64,000 nt of DNA, taken from assembly GCA_022432975.1 (NCBI GenBank), contig CM039509.1, positions 6,573,043-6,637,042 of the forward strand, read 5' to 3'. The notes beneath the pieces are model-generated. The model was not told the DNA's origin. It worked only from the letters and a program-made list of their open reading frames with translations, and did no database searches. The translations under genes and the position numbers were made by a program. This document shows, one piece after another, positions 1 to 12,189 of this stretch. How positions within the stretch are numbered: position 1 is the first letter of the stretch; every line of letters starts with the position of its first letter. The DNA is from Begonia masoniana (Eukaryota > Streptophyta > Magnoliopsida > Cucurbitales > Begoniaceae).

Positions 1-2783
1 TCAGAAAATATCTCACAAGATTGTCCATACAAGTAATGCCTCCAAATCTTAAGTGCAAAAACCACTGCAGCTAATTCCAAGTCATGTGTAGGGTAATTCT
101 TCTCATGAGTTTTCAACTGTCTAGAAGCATAGGCTATTACCTTTCCATCTTGCATCAACACACAACCAAGACCAATCTTGGATGCATCACAATAAATACT
201 AAATTTACCATTCTCAGCAGGAAGGGTTAGGATTGGAGCATTGATCAGTTTCTGTTTTAAAGTCTGGAAACTAATTTCACACTCTTCTGTCCAATCATAT
301 TTGATATTCTTCCTAGTTAAACGAGTGAGGGGTGTTGCAATCTTTGAAAATCCTTCAATAAATTTTCTGTAATATCCTGCCAGTCCAACAAAACTCCTAA
401 TATCAGTAGCATTCCTCGGTTGGGGCCATTCCTTAACTGCTTGAACCTTGGCTGGATCGACTGATATTCCATCTCCAGAGATCACATGACCTAGAAAGTG
501 AACTCTATCCAACCAAAACTCACACTTGGAAAACTTAGCATAAAGTTGGTGTTGTCTAAGTGTTTCTAACACCAAACTTAGATGCTTTGCATGCTCCTCC
601 TTAGTACTAGAATAAATCAGAATGTCGTCTATGAATACTATGACAAACTTGTCCAAATACTCATGAAACACTCTGTTCATAAGGTCCATGAATGCTGCTG
701 GTGCATTTGTCAAACCAAAAGACATGACCAAAAACTCATAATGCCCATACCTTGTGCGAAAGGCAGTCTTTGGGATATCTTCAGATTTAACCTTCAACTG
801 ATAATAACCTGACCTCAGATCAATCTTAGAGAAAACTCTTGCACCATTGAGCTGGTCAAATAAATCATCAATCCTAGGCAGGGGATACTTGTTCTTAACA
901 GTTAACTTATTCAGTTCTCTATAATCGATGCACATGCGCATTGATCCATCCTTCTTTTTGACAAAAAGGACAGGTGCACCCCACGGTGAAAAGCTCGGGC
1001 GTATGAACCCTTTCTCTAACAACTCTTCCAACTGCTCTTTTAATTCCTTGAGTTCTGCAGGTGCTAACCTATAGGGATTTTTAGACACAGGTTCAGCTCC
1101 AGGGTAGACATCTACAACAAACTCAATTTCTCTATCTGGTGGCAAACCGGGAAGGTCATCTAGAAACACTTCAGGGAAGTCTTGGACAACAAGGATATTT
1201 TGAGGAGTTGCCTTTTCTACAAGTTGTGTATCTAGAACACATGCCAAGAAGCACAAGTACTCCTTGCATGGTGAAGGTCTAAAATTTAAAGAAGTCATAA
1301 CAGACATTTCCTTACTCTTCTCTGAAGCTTGGAAGGTATGTTTCAAACTACCAGGGGGTTGGAAACTAACTATTCCAGTTCTACAATCAATTGTGGCATG
1401 GTGTTTAAACAACCAGTCCATTCCTAAGATCACATCAAATCCCAAAATATCCATAACAATAAGATCAGCAGGTAAACTCACATTTCCTACTAACACATCA
1501 CTGTCTAGCATCACTTGGTTAGAGCGCATGTTTTCCCCAGAGGGTAAGGCAACATTAAACACATGCATGGAAGGGGTAAACTGTACATCTAATTTATTGG
1601 CAAAAGTAGATGCTATAAATGAGTGCGTTGCACCAGAGTCTAATAAAGTGAAAGCAGGTACTGAATTGATCAATATAGTACCTGACACTACAGCAGGCTG
1701 TTCCTCTTCTCCTGACTCTACCATTGAGAATATCCTCGGTTTAACCATAGCAGGGCCACTCTTAGGGATTGGACAGTCTCTAACCATGTGTCCTGTCTTG
1801 TTACAGTTGAAGCATCGAAGGACTCTAGGCTTCGAGCACTCCTTGAATGTATGTCCAACCTCCTCACAGTTGAAACATTTCCCAAATCCCATTCTGCATT
1901 CCCCGGGGTGGTTCTTCAAGCACTTAGGACACTGAGGAAATTTCCTGACATTCTGCACCTTTCCTCCTTCTCCTTGGCTACTTTGGCCTTCACTTGGCCT
2001 CTTCATCCCTCTATGAGGATGTGGCTGAACAAACCTTTGTGGGGCTTCCTTCGGTCCAGCACACTTCCTCTCAGCTTCTTCTACTTCCAGGGCAGTGGAC
2101 ACAACTTCACTTAATGTCAAACCCTTAATTCCACAGAATTTAACCCCTCTATAAATTTCAGGCTTAAGTCCATGCACAAATTTGAACACCTTATCCTCAT
2201 CCTGGTGAGCAAAATGTCCAGCAAACCTGGACAGAGACTCAAACTGTCTACTATACTCGGCCACAGACCCCGTCTGCTTCAAGTTCAGAAATTCCAACTT
2301 CTTTGCAGTCTGAACAGTGCTGTTAAAATACTTCTCATAGAAAATGTCCTTGAATTGAGACCAAGGCATCGCCAAAACATCAGTGGCGGTCTCAATAGTT
2401 TCCCACCAAAGTTGAGCATCTCCAGCCAGATGAAATGTTGCCAATGTGACCTTGTCTCCCTCTCCAATGTTGGCACACCTGAACATGCTCTCTATCTTCC
2501 TAAGCCATCCTTCAGCAATAACTGGATCAGTTGACTGACCATCAAACGTGGGTGGTCTTAGTCTCCGGAACCTATCTCCAGAATTCTCACTGTTAGAACC
2601 AGAGTTAGCACTCCCATGTGCTTCCCGACTCAACAACACACCTAGCTGATCGGACTGCTGACGCACAATGTCTGTCTGCTGGCGCATCAGCTCAGTCAGT
2701 TGTCTGATCACACTAGAGTCCTCCTCACGTCTTGGACTTGGTACCTCTCTTGGTATCCTCGGTCTTCCTGGTCGTCTAGCCAT
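1..2783 (-). CDS. Ty3 gag-pol polyprotein (gag, protease, RT, start of RNase H), runs off left edge
   Basis: I read all 927 complete codons from the ATG at 2783 and saw no stop or frameshift. Gag has the conserved RPPTFDGQ block near residue 75 and the retrotransposon gag core to about residue 270. A CPKC-H-C motif lies near 283 and two CCHC zinc knuckles near 303 ([14 protein letters not shown]) and 324. The aspartic protease motif LDSGATHSF is near 382. Reverse transcriptase follows from about 530, with YPLPRIDD near 625 and the catalytic FIDD near 717. RNase H begins with YCDAS near 866. Integrase would lie beyond the edge. The ATG is the first after the leader and is followed by a basic stretch (MARRPGRPR). 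It is unlike its relatives C and D, which are full of stops. Confidence 0.93.
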   Translation of the reverse strand, partial: MARRPGRPRIPREVPSPRREEDSSVIRQLTELMRQQTDIVRQQSDQLGVLLSREAHGSANSGSNSENSGDRFRRLRPPTFDGQSTDPVIAEGWLRKIESMFRCANIGEGDKVTLATFHLAGDAQLWWETIETATDVLAMPWSQFKDIFYEKYFNSTVQTAKKLEFLNLKQTGSVAEYSRQFESLSRFAGHFAHQDEDKVFKFVHGLKPEIYRGVKFCGIKGLTLSEVVSTALEVEEAERKCAGPKEAPQRFVQPHPHRGMKRPSEGQSSQGEGGKVQNVRKFPQCPKCLKNHPGECRMGFGKCFNCEEVGHTFKECSKPRVLRCFNCNKTGHMVRDCPIPKSGPAMVKPRIFSMVESGEEEQPAVVSGTILINSVPAFTLLDSGATHSFIASTFANKLDVQFTPSMHVFNVALPSGENMRSNQVMLDSDVLVGNVSLPADLIVMDILGFDVILGMDWLFKHHATIDCRTGIVSFQPPGSLKHTFQASEKSKEMSVMTSLNFRPSPCKEYLCFLACVLDTQLVEKATPQNILVVQDFPEVFLDDLPGLPPDREIEFVVDVYPGAEPVSKNPYRLAPAELKELKEQLEELLEKGFIRPSFSPWGAPVLFVKKKDGSMRMCIDYRELNKLTVKNKYPLPRIDDLFDQLNGARVFSKIDLRSGYYQLKVKSEDIPKTAFRTRYGHYEFLVMSFGLTNAPAAFMDLMNRVFHEYLDKFVIVFIDDILIYSSTKEEHAKHLSLVLETLRQHQLYAKFSKCEFWLDRVHFLGHVISGDGISVDPAKVQAVKEWPQPRNATDIRSFVGLAGYYRKFIEGFSKIATPLTRLTRKNIKYDWTEECEISFQTLKQKLINAPILTLPAENGKFSIYCDASKIGLGCVLMQDGKVIAYASRQLKTHEKNYPTHDLELAAVVFALKIWRHYLYGQSCEIFS

Positions 2784-2922
2784 ATGCTAAATTCCTGGAC
2801 AGGGTTAAGTATGCTCGTAAATATCTAATAACTAAGGTCAAGGTAAACACTTACAGTTGTTGGAGTGCTTCCATGCAACGATCGGCACTGATGAGTAATC
2901 TTTTGAACAGTTTAACTGAATG

Positions 2923-2934
2923 TCTCTGATACCA
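2923..2934 (-). promoter_or_regulatory. Primer-binding site of element A (initiator tRNA-Met)
   Basis: The minus strand reads TGGTATCAGAGA, complementary to the 3' end of plant initiator tRNA-Met. It starts three bases inside the LTR end, as expected for minus-strand DNA priming, and fixes the LTR boundary at 2938. Confidence 0.85.
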
Positions 2935-2937
2935 TAC

Positions 2938-5124
2938 TGTAACGCCCCGAGTTATCTGAACCCGGTTCGCTACCCATAACATTATCATGACTAAGAAATT
3001 TTGATAATAAATTCAAAGCTTCACTCGACAGTCAAGATTAGACTTCTCAAAATATTTAAAACTTGCAGCGGAAATTCTTTTTGAACAACAATGAAGTTAA
3101 ACAAAACTGTGAAAAACATTATTAAATTAGTCATTGGGAATGTTAAGAAATATTCAGCCGAAAGGAATGAGGGTTTAAGGCACGAAATACTCTTTCGGTT
3201 TCAGAAGACAACGCATCTGCCGACGACTAAGTCAACGGAAGAAGCAGGAATAGAAAACCGAAGACTCCTGCCGATGACGTCAGCCGGAAGGAAGGAAAAC
3301 AAAAGACATCACTCGGTAGACTTCATCTACCGATGACGTGTACAAACAACGCAACACCCTCCGCCGATAATGCCAATACAACTCTTTCCGATAGAATTAA
3401 AATACACACTACATCTTCCGATCAATTAGACTACATCTGCCGACACGTGCTTCACGCGTGACTCCATAAGACATCTACCGGTAGACTTTCATCTTCCGAT
3501 AGACTTACACACCGCATCTACCGACAGACTTTCATCTTCCGATAGACTTACACACCGCATCTACCGATAGACTTTCATCTTCCGATAGACTTACACACCG
3601 CATCTACCGATAGACTTTCATCTTCCGATAGACTTACACACCGCATCTACCGATAGACTTTCATCTTCCGATAGACACCAAACCACAACTCAATACCTGC
3701 CGATAGGCATCACCTACCGATAGAAACAGAGCGACATTCCGAATACTCTTAACTATACCTATACGACCCCATCTAAGAAGAGAACCTGTTTGCTCTACTG
3801 AAATCGCTTTATAAACAAATCAGACCAATGCATCACTCTACATCCATCAAATAATAAATTTCAAATTTCCAAAAAAAAATACCAACATCAGAAAGTAAAA
3901 CTCAATTTGTCCAAAACGCTGAAATCACTACTGTTATGAAAACTCGATCCATCTAAAATAAAGCATTGATAATAAAACCTTCACTCCACAGACATCAATT
4001 AAACTGCCCCATCAGCTGCCAGAACATTGTGTGGATGCACTCCTCCAACCCAACTAGTCTTCTGTGAACTCAGTAAACACACCTGCTAAAACTTCTTCAC
4101 CTACATCACAAAACTCATCTATTAGCCTAATGCTAAGCAAGTAAAGCAATAATGCATGAAAAGCTGAAGACATGTCATCCTAGCATGCAGTTTCTACTTT
4201 TCTCATCTCTGTTACATATTCATCGTTATAATCGGATTCCTCTCTAAATTGGGAGTTGAATCACTTCTCCCAAAGTATGAACATCCCTGTCTCATTAGGA
4301 GTTGGATTAATTCTCCTAACAGTGAATATATATACTGATCAATGTTCAGATCCACTTCGAAATTGGGAGTTGGATCAGTTTTCCCAAAGTATGATCCCTG
4401 GCTCATTAAGGGTTGGATTAGTTCCCTTAACAGAAAATGTTTCACATAAATCACTTCAGAATGTTCACTTCCTCACTATATCAAAACATGTAAACTCATT
4501 TTCGTATATTTTCAAATATATGATGCATGAAACAGGAAAATATTCAAACACACAAAAATCCTAATGTTCTGTGATGTAGGCCCGAAGGCACAAGCAAACT
4601 TTACTTACCTGGATTCCTAGCAAATGCTCGGTTAAGAGCTACTTCGGGGGTTTGTTCACCTATATTCATAAACAGAATGTTAAACCTTAATCTAAGCTAT
4701 TCAGAAATCTAAGGAGTTAGTTTGGGAACACTACTCATAGAGCATTCCCGAATAAACTCCAAACCCGAACCGCTATTTCTCTCAACTTTTCCAAAATACT
4801 CACATTGTCCTAATTCGGTTATCTATTCGTCAATACATGAAGAAAACTAAAGAACTTACCTAAGTTGAAGGGTATCGGGAAGGGAAATCGTCTGGAGAGC
4901 TCTACTGGGTTGAGCTGAAAAATCGAGAGTGAAATGAGCATCGACGGCTATACCTCATTTACTCTTTCCTTAAATACGTTATCCACAATATAAATTGACA
5001 ATTACCCTTATGCCCTCACTTAGTTACTCATTAACCTAATTGCTATTTCTCCCTATTTCATTCTATAAAATTCACACTTAGAAGATTAATTGGTTATTTT
5101 AATTCTAATAAACCGGGTGTTACA
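2938..5124 (-). repeat. 5' LTR of element A (L1, 2187 bp)
   Basis: On the minus strand it begins TGTAACACCCGG and ends GGGGCGTTACA. It holds the inverted-repeat arms shared by the Ty3 LTRs here: block 1 at 4566-4580 (CCTACATCACAGAAC in sense) and block 2 at 4100-4114 (GTTTTGTGATGTAGG). Between them a unit of about 114 bp with GGGAGTTG is repeated twice (4247 and 4361). Just 5' of block 1 in sense is CAG/GTAAGTAA (4601-4611), a good splice-donor match. Downstream of block 2 lies the CCGATAGAC array. Its 3' part resembles L7 of element D. Confidence 0.88.
3470..3725 (-). repeat. CCGATAGAC minisatellite in LTR L1
   Basis: About four copies of a 43-bp unit, each with CTACCGATAGAC and TTCCGATAGAC, run from about 3515 to 3672. 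Degenerate copies extend on both sides, with isolated CCGAT words from about 3230. A similar word with a different spacing recurs in L7 (55460-55980), so the word outlasts the unit. Confidence 0.85.
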
Positions 5125-5565
5125 CGTGTTGTGAACGGTGTATGTAATTTGTTTAACCGGAAGGCGTGAACAAATGGTTTGTCGTTTTGTGAATGGCAGA
5201 GGCTGGACGAGTGATTCCTCCGGCTGACGTCACCGGTGGAGGGCTTCGGTTGGTTTCTACCTCCTTTTGTTGACTTTGTTCAGCGGATGATATGTTTGAC
5301 TTTTTAAACTTCAAACATTTCATGTCTAAGCCTTCACCTCTTCCGGCTGAATCATTTCCTTAATATTTTGGTTGATTATTCAAACATTATTTTTACAGTT
5401 TTGCTTAACTTTGCTTTGATCAAAGATTTTCCGCTGCAAGCTTTTCATGTTTTAGTAAACGTTCAAATTTGAATTTCGAACGAAGTTTTAAATTTAGTCC
5501 AAATTTTCTTAGTTATATTCGGGTTATGAGTAACAAACCGGGTTCAGAAAACTCGGGTCGTTACA
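5125..5565 (+). repeat. 3' end of an older plus-strand Ty3 LTR, truncated by element A
   Basis: It ends AAACTCGGGTCGTTACA, preceded by AACAAACCGGGTTCAG and a CCGCTGCAAG stretch, matching the 3' end of L1 in reverse orientation. The rest of this LTR must lie beyond element A, left of the window. It abuts the Athila/Tat-like gag at 5566, so it is itself an insertion there. Confidence 0.7.
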
Positions 5566-5689
5566 AGGTCTCCAATTGAACCCATGCAGAAATGTCATGA
5601 TCTGGACATTGTCTAACCAATTCTTTAAATCTGTCTCATACTTCGAATAGAGACTTTACATCCTGCTGTTGAAAACTCATGATGTCACT
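5566..5689 (-). pseudogene. Athila/Tat-type Ty3 gag, downstream part (decayed)
   Basis: The minus strand encodes a recognisable retrotransposon-gag stretch (SFQQQDVKSLFEV, stop, DRFKELVRQCP). This is the E-x-W-x-RFK-L-x-CP region typical of Athila/Tat gag, with the Trp codon changed to a stop. It continues without loss from 7298 once the solo LTR at 5690-7292 and one TCACT copy are removed. Pol is not present; the older LTR fragment interrupts at 5565. Confidence 0.75.
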
Positions 5690-7292
5690 TGTAATAGTTA
5701 GAATTTCAAAATTCTAAATTCAAATTGAAAACCCTAAAATCAATTCAAAAATAAAAAACTTAATCTACGATTTGAATCCTAAAATCCCTAAGATTCACAT
5801 TGATATCGATTCTAATCAACAATCAGATGAACTTAGTCTGAAAATCGTCCAAATTCAGATGAACATTGGATTTACACCTAGTCTGAAAATCATCCAAATT
5901 CAAATGAACATTGATTTACATCACCCTAACCCCTAACCAACAGAGAACATCTCTGAAAATCCGATTGGGGATCGGATTTACCAGCTACAAATCCGTTTGA
6001 GCCCGGATTTTGAGAGAAGTTGGTTCAGAATCCCTCTTATAAATGGAGGTGCTCGGGAGAAGGGAAACTCACACCAAAATCTCTCGAGCTCTCTAAACTA
6101 GAGAAGATTTTCACCTACCTCTCAACTTCAGTCACAGGCGACAATTTCCAAGGAGACAACACCTCCTCCCGAGCAGTCAAGCTACCGACAGAGCTCGTTC
6201 CTTTCTGGCCGAAGAAGTCAGAGTCAACTCCTTCCGACCCAAGAGCTCCAGACGTCTGTCTAACGAACACATAGATCTGGGTGTTTTGTGTGCAACGTGA
6301 GGAGCAACCCGCGAAGAAAAGGAAGGAAAAAAATAAGGGTTTGGGTTTTTGATCGTCATCTCGTGAACCAATCAACCCGATTAACTTAAGTTGGTCCAAC
6401 CGAACCAGCCCAGCGAACCAAACCGATTCAACCGAACCAAATCTGGTCCAACTGAACTGGACCTGACCCAATTTCGACCGAAATCGCCCATACCGAACCA
6501 GATTGCTTTCGGACCAATAAATTTGACCAAAAGTTATCCAGAACGATCCAAATTCCGACCGAACAAATTTAAGAATTTAACCGGTAAAGAATATTTGCCT
6601 AAATCTTTTTGAAATAGATTTATTAAAGTGGAAAATTAATACCGAATATCTTATTTAGGCAGGAAAAGTCCTAGAAGTCGTCCAAGTCGATCCAATTCCA
6701 CCATAGCCAACCTAAGTATACACGTAAGAAGTTCTACTCACATTCTTTTAGAAATTGGATTTATTTAAGTAAGAATTTAATACCAAATAATTTATTCAGA
6801 CATAATATTATTTGGAATTTTGAAGAATTCTGATAACCCTAATCTCTTGGAATCCATGTAAGTGAAAATTAAGTGAGTTTTTGTCTGAGGAAGAAATGGC
6901 GTTGCTCAAGAATCTCCCAGAGGAAAATAAGCATACAGAAGAAGAAAATATTTTTTGTTCAAATGAAGGAATTCAATTTAGTATGTTTTTGTTTTAAATG
7001 ACAATTAATATTTGTACTTCAGTTAAAACTCTTATGTTGGATTTATCGTTAATAAAGTTTTATAAATTGCTTAAATTAATTTTGCATTTAATTCAATTTT
7101 GACCAAGTTATTTTATGTTTTAATTTTGTTTAAAGACTTTCGCGTATTTAATATTTCAATTATTATTTAAAGAGATTTTTATTCTGAAATTAGGGTTTTA
7201 ATGCTCAAATTTTTATAAATCAATTTAAGAAAATTTTTAAGATTTTCAAATTAGTGTTTCAAATTAAGGATTTTAAAAATTAGGGCATTACA
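5690..7292. repeat. Solo LTR (1603 bp, target duplication TCACT) inside an Athila/Tat-type gag
   Basis: Begins TGTAATAG and ends GGCATTACA, flanked by TCACT at 5685-5689 and 7293-7297. Removing it restores the gag reading frame across the join, which confirms both borders. There is no internal coding region, so it is a solo LTR. Around 6360-6510 the words CCGAACCA and GGTCCAAC recur many times. The 3' half is AT-rich. Family and orientation are not recognised. Confidence 0.88.
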
Positions 7293-7815
7293 TCACTCCT
7301 CATTTTTACATTCTTTACCGCCAAGAAATATCTCGTCAAAAATTTTTTAGCCAATTCAGACCATGAGTTTACTGAGTTTAGTAGCAATGAGTTTAGCCAT
7401 GCCTAGCCCACTCTCTGAGTGAATATAGAAAAAGTTTCAACCTAAATATTTCTCAGTTGGTTGCATCGTTCTTTAACGAATCACATAAAATCTTTTAGAT
7501 ATGAATTAGGATTTTTTGTTGGCATCCCACAGAACTACCCAATTAACTATAACATTTGAAATATCACTGGTCTTAACTCGCATGTTGTTGCCTATATCTC
7601 TGGCTGCATTATACCAGGATTTAATCTATCTAAATTTGAGATTGCATGGTCACGGATTAGGCATTCTGGTTCATAACCATTGTTTTGTTGCTCATTCCTT
7701 CTAATAGCTTCGAAATTCATATTTTCTCCCTCGATGAACCGTTGTTGCTGTTATCTTATTCTTTCTCTAAATGTTCTTTTGATATTTGAATTATAGGGGA
7801 TCAAGTTTTGATCAT
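7293..7815 (-). pseudogene. Athila/Tat-type Ty3 gag, upstream part (decayed)
   Basis: The minus strand carries AWLNSLL...SWSELAKKFLTRYF near 7310-7420, the signature of Athila/Tat gag. Upstream are a NPNSYLKDF stretch near 7490 and an N-terminal region with QQRFIEGEN near 7735. At least two frameshifts and several stops break it. It joins in frame to 5566-5689 after the solo LTR is taken out. It is one of the older remnants here. Confidence 0.75.
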
Positions 7816-9119
7816 CTTCGTCCTGCATCAATTAATAGATTCCTAAAAAAGAAGAGAAAAACTAATTAGGATTTTTTTTTTTATAAATTCCACAAAATTT
7901 AAAAATTGAAAATTTTTTACGTATCTCAATCTAGTAGTAAATGAGATATCGATCCCATGACGACAAATATATCAAAATCTAAATTAATGTGAAATAAATT
8001 CAATTAGATATGGAACTAAAATATTAATTAAATGAAAAGGAGAATGATAAAATGGAGTTTAGAATCGAATAAGAGAAGTATGGCTTTGAATTGATTCACT
8101 CACTAAATAATCTCTTTTCCATAAATATTGTGGGGAATGTTATAAGATCAAGTTAAATGGCTTAGAAAATCTTATTTGAATCAAGGTTTGACATACTTAC
8201 TTGATTAATTTTTTTCATATTTTCTTTCAGATTTATGAAAAATAAATATTATTTATAATTTCAATAAAACATCATTCTAAAAAGTCACAAGAATTTAAGC
8301 AAACGATATGAAAATGCTTAGAATTAACACATGTCACTTGAGTTAATAATTCATGCAACTCAACACTAGACTCAATTCTTACTTTAGGGTGTATAAAATA
8401 AAACCCTAATATTTGACTCATGTGACATTCATAGAATAAAATAATCAATAAGCACGTGTTGAATTATTCAACTTAATATTGCAACATTCCATAAGAAATT
8501 AATCAGTTCAGTACTCTCTCATCTTAGCCACTTAAATAATTATCTCACAGAAAAACAAGAAGAAGAAATTATCATATAAAAATATGAAAAATCTTCTCTA
8601 CGATGCGATGCTGCAGCAACGAAGTCTGGTATCAGTCTTCGAAGAAGGAATTATGCTCTCATTCTCTTGTGCATGTCCTGTCTCTCTTTTGTTGCATATC
8701 TTTTTAAAGCCTTCCAAAATTCCTTCCCCCTTTTTTCACATATCTTTTTTAAATTTTAAATTCCAAAACAACTTTTCTCTCTCTTCTCCTTTATTTTCTC
8801 AACTCCATATTTTCTCCCTTTTCTTTTGGATTTTTTTTTAATAATCGTAACATTTCCTTTATTTTTGATATTCATTATTCTTCCTATCAACATCAATCTA
8901 CAATATTAATTAGTAATAAATTATCTCAAAAGATAAGAAATAATAGCTAAATTAATAAAAGTTGAAGATGTGCTCGATGTTATAACATTCTCTGGCAAAG
9001 TATACAATTTTGTTTGATTCATCATCAATTTTTAACAATATATACATAAAAAGCACTTGTATAAAAAGTCTTTTTCAAGACGTACAGCAAGTTATATATC
9101 GAGAATGTTTACAATGTAA
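7816..9119. other. AT-rich DNA without recognisable genes
   Basis: Probably the leader or LTR of the decayed Athila/Tat-type element followed by unrelated AT-rich sequence. I see no LTR termini, primer-binding site or coding exon. The plus ORF at 8584-8841 is low-complexity T- and C-rich sequence. Confidence 0.5.
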
Positions 9120-9368
9120 TGGGTCTAACTTAAGGTTATAAGAAGAACTTAGAGTTATGCGTCATCGCAATATACCTTATTTGTTTGGTGGGACTTTAGA
9201 CGTGTGAATCATATGTCTGAATTTGGAGAAGTTAGAGTTATGCGTCATCGAAATATACCTTTGGTTCGAATTCAATGGAAGAATAATAGTGAGAGAGAAG
9301 CCGCATGAGAACTTGAGTCTGAAATGACAACAAAATATGGAGGACAAAACTTCTTAAGCGAGGAAGAA
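9120..9368 (+). pseudogene. C-terminal end of a chromovirus (Ty3) pol, decayed
   Basis: The plus strand reads RHRNIPLVRIQWKNNSEREAA then a stop where Trp is expected, then ELESEM. This is the end of the pol C-terminal chromodomain-like module (compare VKVLWRNHNVEEATWE in C, 40160-40205). A 28-bp segment (AGAGTTATGCGTCATCG...) occurs twice, at 9151 and 9234. The reading ends in GGACAAAACTTCTTAAGCG, the usual pol-to-polypurine transition before a 3' LTR. Nothing further upstream is recognisable. Confidence 0.6.
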
Positions 9369-9606
9369 TGTAATATCTCTATAAAAAATGAAGAGAAAGG
9401 AGAAATTCTCTGCCCCCGAATTGGCGAGCATTACGCTCCCAGGAAGGAAGTTTCTTCCCCATTAAACCTGGTCTCTCGGTTTCCCTCTCCCTGCCTCAAT
9501 TTCTCTCTTTTTGCAAATTTCACTACAGCAATACCTTTCTCTCTCTGTCTCGACTGTTTCACAGCGAAAATGGAGCCCAAGTTTTGGGATTGAGCAAGAA
9601 GAACTT
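9369..9606 (+). repeat. Start of the chromovirus 3' LTR, interrupted by the Copia element
   Basis: It begins TGTAATATCTCT directly after a purine run (GCGAGGAAGAA). It is cut at 9606, where the Copia element inserted, and must resume at 18484. Its far end was not located. Confidence 0.5.
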
Positions 9607-10951
9607 TGAAAGTTTAAGATCAGTTCAGTGATGTCACACAAGGATCCTTGTGTGACACCGATTTTAAAGTAACGATGAACGATATAAAAAGTGCGGAAAT
9701 AAATGACACAAGAGGTTGGTAACGCAGTTCGGCAACCAGCCTACGTCTGCGGGGCCACGCCCAGATATAAAAACTTTTCCTTGAGTTAACAAAGTTACAA
9801 GAAAAACTCGGACTTATACAAATAAAGACTCCCTCTTATCTTTGTCGCCGCCTCTAGCTAACTTCCTCAACGAAACAGTTTTTGCGAGATCCCCTCGACT
9901 TTAGAACGACCTCTCCCGAGATCTAGATAACAACAAGATCCCCTCGTTGTTGGTTCCTCCCGAAACCCGTGTTATGGCAAGATCCCCTCGCCCACGATCA
10001 CGAACGACAAGCTCCCCTTGTCTAAGAAACAGAACTCCTCACGAGTTCGGATGCTGTCTCTCCCGAGACAGAGCTTTAATGAAGAACAAGGAATATTGCC
10101 TCCTGTGACACCTCCTGGAACACCAGATCGAAGTCTTCGGATGCAACACACAGCACACTCGGTAGAACGATGAAATCCACAGATTAAGTCGAGTGTGTAA
10201 CACAATCACTAACTCAAACGCAGAAGCGATGAGAGTGAAAGAAAAACCGACGACTTGGAAAAACGAAGAAATCTTCTCTCGTGTAAAATCAATACTCCGT
10301 CGTCTGCTGAAGAACAATCACCGACGACTCACAGTAGGCGTGAATGAAAGGATCAACTATTGCAGAATACACGCAAACGTCGGTATAGAATAAAATCGCC
10401 CGAAAGAATAAAAAACTTTTCGCTCTCAATAATAATGGCTTCAGCAACCTTCTTCAGAAAAACGAAGGCTTTAAATAATATTGGTAACTTCCATATCTTT
10501 AATTCATTCAGTTACCAAATCGGATTTACCGCCGCATGGAATAAGGAAACACAATCTTAACAAATTCGGTTATGTGACACCTCATGTGACACTTTAGGAA
10601 AGTTTCCATAACAGCACAGATTTTCGCCCAAAAATTCAAGAAAGCATCCCATTAATCATGGGAAGTCAGAGCCCAGCAAATCATGTCAAATCTACAACAA
10701 ATCGGCTTTCCAAATAAAACTTTTCCAAAAAACAAGTGCATATACCTTATTCAATCTTTCCAAATAATGTTGTTTCCTTATTTTTCTCTTCCATAGAATC
10801 ATCATTATTACTTCTATAATATCTTCCCATAATCGGATTGGGCGGTTTCTTGATTGTCAAGTCATAAATCACCACTTGAATAAAATATTATTTTTATAAT
10901 AAATTGCCAACAAATCACATGCCAACACTAATGCAAATTCTTGCATTTACA
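9607..10951 (-). repeat. 3' LTR of the Copia element (1345 bp)
   Basis: On the minus strand it begins TGTAAATGCAAG and ends AAACTTTCA. Near its 3' end (9632-9657) is a perfect 26-bp palindrome, TGTCACACAAGG and its complement around a GGATCC centre. TGTGACACC-type words lie at 9651, 10104 with 10116, and 10573 with 10585; both pairs are 12 bp apart. Confidence 0.95.
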
Positions 10952-10963
10952 ATTTCCCCCTTT
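10952..10963 (-). promoter_or_regulatory. Polypurine tract of the Copia element
   Basis: The minus strand reads AAAGGGGGAAAT directly before the 3' LTR, the expected plus-strand primer position. Confidence 0.8.
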
Positions 10964-12189
10964 GGCATTTTTTTTTGGCAAAATCAATATAATCAATAAT
11001 TTCAAGAACTCCCCCTGGATTGATGGCTTCAAAACATCATCAAAATATATTACTCATAATATCATCATCAAAGATCAGAGCTCATCACCATAAATCCATA
11101 AATCCAAAATCCAAAATACTCCCCCTTTTTGCCATAAAAAGACAAATATATATATATAAGGGAATAACAACTACTATAACAGCAACATAATCACCAAATA
11201 ATCACCATAGGGAGATAGCCAAAATCAAGAATATATAATATTCAGATAAGCACCAGAATCTCCATATATAAGAGAGGGAAATAGGAGAGCAATCCGTGTA
11301 TTCTTGCCGTCTTCATGTGTCATAATTTGGTCAAATAAAATCAAAAGATATTGAATTTCCAACTTTGAACAGCAAAGCCGCTATTATCCTGTTAACATCA
11401 GTTCCATGAGACATCGGCATTGAGAATTTCATACTTATCCGTAAGTTGTGAAGCTGAAAAAATTTTGCCATGGGGCAAGAACCGTCTGACACCCCCAGTG
11501 ACACCGATTGAAACTACTGACTTTTCAACAATTTTGGTCTCCTTAACCTGTTCCTTCATATTAACAACTTTCTTTCTCTCAAAAATATCACCAGCAGTAT
11601 AACATTCATGAACGCTCCTGGGTAAGTATATAATAATCATAGTAAGGGTATAGTATCAACCAAAAGATATATCCACAGAGCCAATATAGTCAGAAAATAT
11701 CATATCTAGATCCAGATAGAGTAATTAACGAGTACCATAAGCATCACAGAAAATAGTCAGAGAACAGCCATATTGCTGAAATAATCCAATGTTAAGCACT
11801 ATCTTGCCCACCTGCTGGAACATCCTCAGGAACACCATTCAAAAATTAACCCGAGCACTTGCCAAAAGCTTGTAGCTATTCCTGATTTCCTCCATAAACA
11901 GTAGAATAAATCTTTGAAGAATAATTCAAATCTTTGCAAGTTGGGAAATAAACCCAATATAATAACAATGCTCCAAACTTCATTAAGAAAATAGACCTCC
12001 AATATTTCAAGAGAATAGTCAGAATTTTGCAAGTCACATACGGTGTTGCTCCACATAATATCAGAATATCCAGAATGATTACTTTCAGCAAAGGATGAGC
12101 AATACCCAATAGATTGCCAAAAAATAAAAACAAACGCCTAATGCAAGTGGCGATTTTTTTTTTTTAAATAAATAAATGCAATAATCAGC
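10964..12189 (-). other. Untranslated 3' region of the Copia element
   Basis: About 1.2 kb between the end of pol and the polypurine tract. No coding signal. It holds a TGTGACACC-type pair 12 bp apart (11485 and 11497), the same arrangement as in the coding region and LTR. The remainder is AT-rich. Confidence 0.7.

Larger units (their letters stand above)
1..5124 (-). mobile_element. Ty3 LTR retrotransposon A, partial (5' LTR, leader, gag-pol)
   Basis: Reading on the minus strand, this is a 5' LTR (5124 to 2938), a primer-binding site (2934 to 2923), a short leader and an open gag-pol that leaves the window at base 1. Its 3' LTR is outside, so the target duplication cannot be tested. The right end abuts an older Ty3 LTR fragment in the opposite orientation, into which A probably inserted. 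Gag closely resembles that of element B and the fragments in C and D, so A belongs to the main Ty3 group of the window. The undamaged frame suggests it is the youngest Ty3 copy here. Confidence 0.9.

Noticed and set aside
1264..2534. Long plus-strand frames over the left end
   Set aside because: They are shadows opposite the verified minus-strand gag-pol, which has zinc knuckles and protease motifs.
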